Of a DNA stretch of 64,000 nt, positions 58,406 through 64,000 are shown piece by piece (the stretch's first letter is position 1; every line of letters begins with the position of its first letter). The position numbers and the translations under genes were made by a program. Below the pieces are notes generated by a model. The model was not told the DNA's origin. It saw nothing but the letters and a program-made list of their open reading frames with translations, and searched no databases. Source of the stretch: Thiogranum sp. (lineage in GTDB: Bacteria > Pseudomonadota > Gammaproteobacteria > DSM-19610); NCBI GenBank assembly GCA_030148805.1, contig JASBSS010000025.1, positions 1 to 64,000 on the forward strand, read 5' to 3'.

Positions 58406-59401
58406 TTGGATTCGGTCACCCAATTGCTATTGGGCGCCGCGGTGGGCGAAGCCACGCTGGGGCGCAAAGTCGGCCACCGCGCCATGCTGTGGGGGGCGAT
58501 CTGCGGCACCCTGCCCGACCTGGACGTGCTGGCCAAGTTCGACGACGCGGTCAAGCACGCCACCTTTCACCGCTCGGCGCTGCACTCGCTGTTCGTACTG
58601 GCGCTGCTGGCACCGCCCGTGGCCTGGCTGATCGCGCGCCTGCACCCGCACACCCGCGAACATTTCCGCACCTGGATCGTACTGGTCTATGCCGTGTTCG
58701 CCACCCACGTGCTGCTCGACGCCATGACCGTGTTCGGCACCCAGATTTTCTGGCCCTTTGGCAAGGAGCCGGTCACCTGGGGCACCATCTTCATCATCGA
58801 CCCGCTCTACACCCTGCCGTTGCTGATCGGCGTGATCGGCACCCTGCTGAGCAAACGCTCGGACGCCGTCGCCCGCCACTGGAACACCGTCGGCCTGACC
58901 CTGTCCAGCGCCTACCTCGCCTGGACCCTGGTGGCCAAGCTGTACGTCAGCGAAGTGGTGCAGATCGACCTGGCGCGTCAGCAGATCGACTACGACCACC
59001 TGGTGATCATGCCCGCGCCGTTCAACTCGGTGCTCTGGCGCATCGTGGTGACCGACGAGACGAACTACCGCATCGGCTACTACTCGCTGTTCGACCAGGA
59101 ACCGCGAGTCCAGTACACGACCCAACCCCGCCACACCGAACTGCTCGGCGGCCTGGAGGAGCACTGGCCGGTGCGGCGCCTGTTGTGGTTCACCAAGGGC
59201 TTCTACAGCGTGCGCCGGGAAGGCTCGGACATCGTCATCATTGACCTGCGCGCCGGCCTCGAACCCGATTTCGAATTCCGCTACAAGGTCGGCGAAGCCG
59301 GCAACCCGCGCCCCCATCCCGTGACCTCGCAACGGCTGGAGATCCAGCGCAACTGGTCGCGGCTGCGCTGGTTGTGGGGCCGGATTTTCTCCTCGCCGTA
59401 A
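58406..59401 (+). CDS. YdjM-family membrane-bound metal-dependent hydrolase-like protein
   Basis: The 331-residue protein starts at TTG 58406 with the strongly conserved family N-terminus MDSVTQLLLGAAVGEATLGR, then ICGTLPDLDVLAKFDDAV and HRSALHSLFVL. It has four to five membrane helices and His/Asp residues that suggest a metal site, then a soluble C-terminal domain. The reaction is unknown. The 360-base gap before it holds a hairpin and a 13-copy octamer array. Confidence 0.88.
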   Translation: MDSVTQLLLGAAVGEATLGRKVGHRAMLWGAICGTLPDLDVLAKFDDAVKHATFHRSALHSLFVLALLAPPVAWLIARLHPHTREHFRTWIVLVYAVFATHVLLDAMTVFGTQIFWPFGKEPVTWGTIFIIDPLYTLPLLIGVIGTLLSKRSDAVARHWNTVGLTLSSAYLAWTLVAKLYVSEVVQIDLARQQIDYDHLVIMPAPFNSVLWRIVVTDETNYRIGYYSLFDQEPRVQYTTQPRHTELLGGLEEHWPVRRLLWFTKGFYSVRREGSDIVIIDLRAGLEPDFEFRYKVGEAGNPRPHPVTSQRLEIQRNWSRLRWLWGRIFSSP

Positions 59402-59406
59402 GCCTG

Positions 59407-60954
59407 TCATTTGCACGGATAGTCGAAGCCCGAGTATTTCACGCCGGACAGCCAGGCCATTTCATGCTGCCAGGTAGCGAGATCCGTCTTGGTGAAAGCG
59501 TTCAAGTGATGGTGTCCGCAGGCGCGCGCCATGACCTGCATGAGTTCCACACTGGCGGCAAAAAACCGCTGTAACTGGTCGGCGGATTTTTCTATATCCA
59601 ACCGCTTGCGCAAGGTTTCATTCTGCGTCGCGATGCCGGCGGGGCAATTGTTGGTATTACACATTCTGGCACCGACGCAACCGATCGCCTGCATGGCGCT
59701 GTTGGAAAGCGCGACGCCGTCCGCGCCCAGCGCCAGCGCCTTGACAAAATCCGTCGGCACCCGCAACCCGCCGGTGATGATCAACGTCACCCGGCCGCTG
59801 GCGCCCTGGTGGTCGAGATAACGCCTCGCTCTGGCCAGCGCGGGAATGGTGGGCACGCTGATATGATTTCTGAACATTTCCGGCGCGGCCCCCGTGCCGC
59901 CACCGCGGCCGTCCAGAATGATGTAGTCGGCGCCGGCATCGAGCGCGAACTGAATGTCACGTTCTATGTGATTAGCGCTGAGCTTGAACCCTATCGGAAT
60001 GCCGCCACTGATTTCCCGCACCCGATCGGCGAACTTCCGGAAATCAGCGGTGGAAACAAGGCCCTTGAAAGTGGGCGGCGATATCGCCGGTTGACCGGCG
60101 GGGATCCCCCGCACCTGGGAGATCTTGCCGATGTTCTTGCTCCCGGGCAGATGGCCGCCGGTGCCGGTCTTGGCCCCCTGCCCGCCCTTGAAGTGAAACG
60201 CCTGCACCTGTTTCAGCAAGTCCTCGCGGTAGCCAAAGCGCGCGCTCGCCAGTTCGTAGAAATAGCGGCTGTTGGCGGCTTGCTCTTCCGGCAACATACC
60301 GCCTTCGCCCGAACAGATGCCGGTGCCGGCGAGTTCGGCGCCCTTGGCCAGCGCCACCTTGGCCTCTTCCGACAGCGCGCCGAAGCTCATATCCGAGACC
60401 AGCAACGGGATCGCCAGCCGTAGCGGCTTTTTCGCCTCCGGCCCGACAATCAGCTCCGTGCCGACCTCGGCGTCTTCCATCAGCGGCTTGGTCGCCATCT
60501 GCGCGACCATGATCTGCAAATCGTCCCAGTGCGGCAAGGTGTGGCGCGGTACCCCCATCGACGTCATCGGCCCGTGATGACCCAGCTTGGACAAGCCCTC
60601 CCTGGCCAACTGGTGAATGAATTCCACCGTCGGCTCCTCGCGGGTGTTGACGGCGACGGGAACAGCGGAAACCGTCGGCTGCAACCCCGGGCCTTCGTGC
60701 CCGACCTGATCGTCGCTGAACCGTTGATGGGTCCCGTCGCAGAACGGCGCATTGCCGGTATGTTTACAGGCGCAAAGGTAAGCGTCTCCGTCCGTGTCCG
60801 CCACCATCACTTTCGGGGTAAAGGACGTCCCCACGTGCGAGCCGTCGCAGAAGGGCTGGCTCTTCGATCGACCACAGGTGCAGAAATGATATTCCTGCCC
60901 CTTGGCCAGGCTGACTTTCGCCGGCTTGTTGTCGGCGATAACAGGATGGCTCAT
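59407..60954 (-). CDS. CDGSH-type iron-sulfur/glutamate synthase FMN-domain fusion
   Basis: The 515-residue protein begins with two CDGSH iron-sulfur motifs, CTCGRSKSQPFCDGSH (Cys25, 27, 36, His40) and CACKHTGNAPFCDGTH (Cys61, 63, 72, His76). The rest is the glutamate synthase alpha-subunit FMN domain: GEGGMLPEEQ, KGGQGAKTGTGGHLPG, DGRGGGTGAAPE, and the 3Fe-4S triad GCVGARMCNTNNCPAG. It likely moves electrons between clusters and FMN; no glutaminase domain is present, so the substrate is unknown. It ends five bases from the YdjM-like gene, convergently. Confidence 0.9.
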   Translation of the reverse strand: MSHPVIADNKPAKVSLAKGQEYHFCTCGRSKSQPFCDGSHVGTSFTPKVMVADTDGDAYLCACKHTGNAPFCDGTHQRFSDDQVGHEGPGLQPTVSAVPVAVNTREEPTVEFIHQLAREGLSKLGHHGPMTSMGVPRHTLPHWDDLQIMVAQMATKPLMEDAEVGTELIVGPEAKKPLRLAIPLLVSDMSFGALSEEAKVALAKGAELAGTGICSGEGGMLPEEQAANSRYFYELASARFGYREDLLKQVQAFHFKGGQGAKTGTGGHLPGSKNIGKISQVRGIPAGQPAISPPTFKGLVSTADFRKFADRVREISGGIPIGFKLSANHIERDIQFALDAGADYIILDGRGGGTGAAPEMFRNHISVPTIPALARARRYLDHQGASGRVTLIITGGLRVPTDFVKALALGADGVALSNSAMQAIGCVGARMCNTNNCPAGIATQNETLRKRLDIEKSADQLQRFFAASVELMQVMARACGHHHLNAFTKTDLATWQHEMAWLSGVKYSGFDYPCK

Positions 60955-61022
60955 GAATTGCGCTCCCGCGCGTTGCTAAGGGGTGGCGATAGCATTGCCA
61001 CTATCGCGAGTGATCCGGTTTA

Positions 61023-61424
61023 TCAATTTTTCTCATTCCAGAACGTGGCTTCGATTTTGTTTCCGTCCAGATCCCTGATGAAACAACCGTAGTAGGCGTC
61101 CCCGTAATCCGGCCTTGGCCCGGGCGCCCCGTCATCCACCCCGCCCAGGCTGAGCGCCGCCTCATGAAAGGCATGCACCGCGGCCTTTGTGTCCGCCACA
61201 AAACCAATATGTGCGCCGTTGCCGGTAGTGGCCGCCTGACCATCGTATGGCGTTTGCACCCAGAACTCGGGGAACGCTTTACCGTAGGCAACCGCGCCGG
61301 GATGTTTCATGATCTGTTTGCATCCCAGCGTGGAGAGCACCTTGTCGTAGAACTCGACCGCCCGCTCAAAATGATTGGTGCCGATGGAAACATGCGAAAT
61401 GATACTGGGATTATCTGAACTCAT
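61023..61424 (-). CDS. VOC-family (glyoxalase-like) protein
   Basis: The 133-residue protein has the paired VOC modules: ISHVSIGTNHFERAVEFYDK, then GAHIGFVADTKAAVHAFHEA and the terminal RDLDGNKIEATFW with the metal Glu. It probably binds a divalent metal and a small substrate. AGGA lies nine bases before ATG 61424. It is ahead of the CDGSH-fusion gene on the same strand. Confidence 0.88.
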   Translation of the reverse strand: MSSDNPSIISHVSIGTNHFERAVEFYDKVLSTLGCKQIMKHPGAVAYGKAFPEFWVQTPYDGQAATTGNGAHIGFVADTKAAVHAFHEAALSLGGVDDGAPGPRPDYGDAYYGCFIRDLDGNKIEATFWNEKN

Positions 61425-61435
61425 TGCGGGTCATC

Positions 61436-62260
61436 CTATTTGAACGCATACACGTAGTACAGGGTGCTATCATTCCAAACACCTTTATCCGTCTTCAACT
61501 CCTGCAATCTCGCCAGGTACTCTTTTTCGCAAAGCGCCAAGGTTTCCGGAGACACATTGCGGACCGGATGAGGATATTGCCCGGGAGCAAAGTCGTCGAT
61601 CGAGATCCATGAGTCCCTGGCGCGTTCCCAGGGCACATAATAGCCATGTTCTTCTTCCCTTATTTTTACCCTGTCGAATCCCGCCTGTTTCAAAAGGCTA
61701 GCGGTCTTCTCCATGTTTGCTGTAGGCGTGTTCAACAGGTACCGGATGCCATGACTATACAGAACCTCCCGAGCCATCGACACCCAGAAATACGCAGTCT
61801 CTGGCAATGCATGCAGCGCCAGACTACCACCGGGGGCAAGTAGACCGTGCCAGTGCTTTAAGGTGGCTAGCGGATTCAACGCACAAAAGAATGCAGAAGC
61901 GCAATACAGGTGATCGATGCTGTTGTCAGGTAGCTCCAGATGCTCCATATCGCCCCGCAGAAATTCGATATTTTCCAGACCCGAATCCGCCAGTTTAACG
62001 TTTGCCTGGTTTAGCATACCTTCGGACAGATCCACCCCGATGACTTTGCCTTTGCTCCCTACAAGAGTGGCGGCATGGAAAGCGATAAAACCCGTACCCG
62101 TACCGATATCCAAGACCGTGCCGCCAACCCGCGGCGGCATTTCCTCAACGAGTTTTAGCGCCGTTTTCCGGTGCCATTCACTATTATCGTGATTGACGCT
62201 TCTCTCGTCATACGTATCGGTTACGTGTTTATGATAATCGTGCAAATCCTCGCGCTTCAT
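61436..62260 (-). CDS. Class I SAM-dependent methyltransferase
   Basis: From ATG 62260 (an in-frame TTG four codons upstream is also possible) the 274-residue protein has the SAM motif VLDIGTGTGFIAFHAA, the acidic loop VIGVDLSEGM and post-motif FLRGDMEHLELP. It methylates an unknown small molecule in the cytoplasm. It is 11 bases before the VOC gene and likely in the same operon. Confidence 0.88.
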   Translation of the reverse strand: MKREDLHDYHKHVTDTYDERSVNHDNSEWHRKTALKLVEEMPPRVGGTVLDIGTGTGFIAFHAATLVGSKGKVIGVDLSEGMLNQANVKLADSGLENIEFLRGDMEHLELPDNSIDHLYCASAFFCALNPLATLKHWHGLLAPGGSLALHALPETAYFWVSMAREVLYSHGIRYLLNTPTANMEKTASLLKQAGFDRVKIREEEHGYYVPWERARDSWISIDDFAPGQYPHPVRNVSPETLALCEKEYLARLQELKTDKGVWNDSTLYYVYAFK

Positions 62261-62282
62261 CGAATCAACCAACGGTTTATCG

Positions 62283-62702
62283 CTAGGGACGCCAATACTT
62301 ATACCCTTTCATCTGCAGCCGAATCACTTCGGGAGCCCCGGCGGGAACAAACTCCACCTCCAGGGGGAACTGATCGTCCGTCAGCCCCCAGGCGCGCATG
62401 CTGATACGACACGCCTCGAAGACCACACCCCGATTAGCCAACTTGGTCACCAGTTGCGAGGTCTCCTTGTTGTTCGCCAACAGCGCATGGATACCGTCCT
62501 CATAGGCGACGACGGTGATTTTCACCTGATTTTCGCCCAAGTCATCCAGCACCTTGTCGATCTGCAGCAAAGCCCGCCGATGGCCGTAGTTGTCGCCCGG
62601 GCGCGTCAACTGCATGACAAACGGGGTGGGTGCCGGCTCAGCGGCCCGCACCGGTATCGCCACAATGCAGACCAGAAGCAGAACTATCGCTGATTTAATC
62701 AT
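62283..62702 (-). CDS. Exported DsrE/DsrF-like protein
   Basis: From ATG 62702 (GAGGG five bases upstream) the 139-residue protein has a signal peptide (MIKSAIVLLLVCIVAIPVRA) and a DsrE-like fold (FVMQLTRPGDNYGHRRALLQ, ISMRAWGLTD). It has one Cys in the mature part (FEACRISMRA), at the position where such proteins bind sulfane sulfur. It may carry sulfur in the periplasm. Its stop is 22 bases before the methyltransferase ATG, so it likely leads that operon. Confidence 0.85.
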   Translation of the reverse strand: MIKSAIVLLLVCIVAIPVRAAEPAPTPFVMQLTRPGDNYGHRRALLQIDKVLDDLGENQVKITVVAYEDGIHALLANNKETSQLVTKLANRGVVFEACRISMRAWGLTDDQFPLEVEFVPAGAPEVIRLQMKGYKYWRP

Positions 62703-62785
62703 CTCGACCCTCGGTGACCGGCAGTAATCATTGAAGGCTTCATAAGTCATGCGAAATGATGCCTGGATTTTCCGAATTCAACGTA

Positions 62786-62811
62786 TGTCATACTAAATGC
62801 CGGGTATGACA
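62786..62811. repeat. Inverted repeat upstream of the DsrE-like gene
   Basis: TGTCATAC (62786-62793) and GTATGACA (62804-62811) form a perfect eight-base dyad with a 10-base spacer, about 85 bases upstream of the DsrE-like start. It could be an operator; the 200-base gap around it holds nothing else recognised. Confidence 0.5.
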
Positions 62812-62902
62812 CAACTGTATCCCCGGCTCGGGGCCACGCACCCGCTCGTTACAAACACGCTCATCACGTACGCCATGTTAGACGCCATGCTTATATTTTT
62901 GA

Positions 62903-63190
62903 CTACTCTGAGATTGCTTTAATAACCGCCTTTGGGTTCTTTTGCACAACTTTGAGTAAAACCCGCGCAGCCCCTCTAGGGCTTCGCAAGCCTTGCTCCC
63001 AATGACGTAGGGTACCCAGCGAGATCCCAAAAGCCGCGCAAAATCGTTGCTGGCTCATGCCGGTTTTTTCACGTATAGCCTTCACGTTTATTGCTTCCGG
63101 CGTATGCTCGACGACTTTACTTTTTTTTCCCTTGGAATGACTGATCGCATCGGTTAAACCTTCCTGTATTTCATCAAATGCTTTACCCAT
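62903..63190 (-). CDS. HTH antitoxin (NadS/HigA-like)
   Basis: The 95-residue protein has an XRE-type helix-turn-helix at about 38-75 (IREKTGMSQQRFCAAFGISL, TLRHWEQGLRSPRGAARVLL). It sits four bases after the RelE-type toxin, toxin first, as in higBA and nadS systems. It should neutralise the toxin and repress the shared promoter. Confidence 0.88.
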   Translation of the reverse strand: MGKAFDEIQEGLTDAISHSKGKKSKVVEHTPEAINVKAIREKTGMSQQRFCAAFGISLGTLRHWEQGLRSPRGAARVLLKVVQKNPKAVIKAISE

Positions 63191-63194
63191 CTCT

Positions 63195-63524
63195 CTAACT
63201 CCAGAAACTCACCAGCTCTTTAACGAGCCCCGACAACACCTGCTTTTCCTTCATAGAAATATTGGCCTTTTCATTCTTCCCAAAAACAGTGAGAAGATAG
63301 AGAGGCATTATTTCGCTATGGAAATAGTAGATAACCCTTACACCACCGCTTTTCCCTGCGCCACTCCGAGCCCATCGGAGCTTGCGGATGCCCCCGGTAT
63401 TCTGGATAAGGACACCGCTTTGCGGATTTTCCGAAAGATAAGCAATCAGATCCGATTTTTCCTCTTCGGAAAGGAGCTGATTCGCTTTTCTTAGAAACGT
63501 CCCTGTTTCTGCGACGGTAATCAT
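63195..63524 (-). CDS. RelE/HigB-type toxin
   Basis: From ATG 63524 the 109-residue protein has the RelE-superfamily core IRKLRWARSGAGKSGGVRVI then YLLTVFGKNEKANISMKEK. It should cut mRNA on ribosomes. A GTG seven codons upstream (63545) would lie within the promoter, so ATG 63524 is preferred. It precedes the antitoxin by four bases. Confidence 0.9.
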   Translation of the reverse strand: MITVAETGTFLRKANQLLSEEEKSDLIAYLSENPQSGVLIQNTGGIRKLRWARSGAGKSGGVRVIYYFHSEIMPLYLLTVFGKNEKANISMKEKQVLSGLVKELVSFWS

Positions 63525-63533
63525 GTAGGACGA

Positions 63534-63566
63534 AGAATACTCCACTGGAGTACTTAGTCAAGTACT
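63534..63566 (-). promoter_or_regulatory. Toxin-antitoxin promoter with overlapping palindromes
   Basis: On the reverse strand TTGACT (63556-63561) and TATTCT (63534-63539) are 16 bases apart. Two palindromes overlap them: AGTACTT-AGTC-AAGTACT (63549-63566) and TACTCC..GGAGTA (63538-63552). Initiation would be at about 63527, three bases before the toxin ATG. Confidence 0.65.
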
Positions 63567-63685
63567 AAAACAGGCGTTTGTTTCAAAAAATAATGTTACG
63601 AGCGCCGGTCAAAGTAGATTGGCCGTTCCATCTAAAGATCGACCTCGCCGTGAACCACCTTCACGACGTCGCCTGAAAGCGGCAG

Positions 63686-63961
63686 TTAGGCTGCACTTGC
63701 GGCAAGCCAGGTGATCGCCGCCACTATGGACAGCGCAATCCACCCCGGATGCCGACCCTTGGTACCGACAAGCACAAGGACCGCGCCGGCAAAGTAGGCG
63801 AGTACGATAACGCCAACGCTGAACGAATGAAGCGAGCCACGCTGTGGCACAAAGGCCAGCCACAATAAGACTGCGGCGAGCGCCCAACCGAAGACGGTGA
63901 CCAGATGCCAGCTAGCCCAGAGGATGCGGATGTTCCGCTCCCGCAACGGGGGCGCGCTCAT
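63686..63961 (-). CDS. Small four-helix membrane protein, unknown
   Basis: From ATG 63961 the 91-residue product has three hydrophobic segments (about 17-40, 45-66 and 72-90) after a basic head (RERNIRILWASWH). I recognise no family. It is on the minus strand and the window ends 30 bases upstream, so its neighbour is not visible. The 140 bases between it and the toxin hold nothing recognised. Confidence 0.55.
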   Translation of the reverse strand: MSAPPLRERNIRILWASWHLVTVFGWALAAVLLWLAFVPQRGSLHSFSVGVIVLAYFAGAVLVLVGTKGRHPGWIALSIVAAITWLAASAA

Positions 63962-64000
63962 GGAGGGCACAAGGCCGCCCTTTCGCAGGTGTCGAAAGAT

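Noticed and set aside
58135-59244. 369-codon frame including the octamer array
   Set aside because: After the array it is a frame-shifted shadow of the YdjM-like gene; the family match is in the TTG-started frame.

Overview
The window is GC-rich chromosomal DNA from a gammaproteobacterium, probably of a Chromatiales/sulfur-oxidiser-like lineage; this is an inference from gene order (car-dapB-dnaJ-dnaK-grpE-hrcA / nadK-recN / fur-bamE / ratA-rnfH / smpB-ssrA) and protein style, not a species call. Genes are dense and overlaps are common. GTG or TTG starts recur where a Shine-Dalgarno or a coupled stop codon decides them. There is no rRNA, no classical tRNA, no CRISPR array and no intact insertion sequence. 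The only clear RNA gene is tmRNA.

1-15.5 kb is housekeeping: the carBA operon and its promoter, dapB, the hrcA-grpE-dnaK-dnaJ chaperone block with a perfect CIRCE operator, nadK-recN, fur, bamE, the ratA-rnfH pair behind a sodium:neurotransmitter-type symporter, then smpB and ssrA. 15.6-21.6 kb is accessory: a periplasmic-sensing GGDEF/EAL protein, a hipBA-type toxin-antitoxin pair with a four-operator control region, a YqaA-type membrane protein and a membrane-anchored EEP-fold enzyme.

22.0-33.9 kb is the most distinctive part. It is a metal/redox island of thirteen consecutive minus-strand genes: outer-membrane barrel, MerP-like, MerT-like, CxxC thioredoxin, tandem CcdA-like membrane protein (two frameshifts), CueR-like MerR, small Cys/His-rich exported protein, a heavy-metal RND trio, ZIP transporter and PII-like protein. 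A MerR-type promoter with a 19-bp spacer precedes the first gene. On the other side, facing away, are a small zinc-ribbon membrane protein and a mercury-type MerR whose start codon abuts a 145-bp array of 9-bp and 7-bp repeats. No mercuric reductase gene is present.

33.9-51 kb carries a lipid-kinase operon, DUF1206 and PAP2 membrane proteins, a large HPII-type catalase, a cold-shock gene with a repeat-containing leader, glycogen phosphorylase, a GFA protein, a soluble transhydrogenase, an HPPD-like H-H-E protein next to corA, a coiled-coil membrane protein with a DUF302 protein, and an overlapping Ser/Thr kinase-PP2C phosphatase pair. 51-64 kb has an HdfR-like LysR regulator, a lipoprotein peptidase, adk, a diguanylate cyclase, a giant AsmA/DUF748 protein, a 13-copy octanucleotide repeat before a YdjM-like protein, a CDGSH-glutamate-synthase fusion with neighbouring VOC, methyltransferase and DsrE genes, and a relE/HTH toxin-antitoxin pair.

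Most single-gene functions are recognised from motifs read in the translations. Substrates of the metal transporters, regulator-to-promoter pairings and the roles of the repeats are inference.
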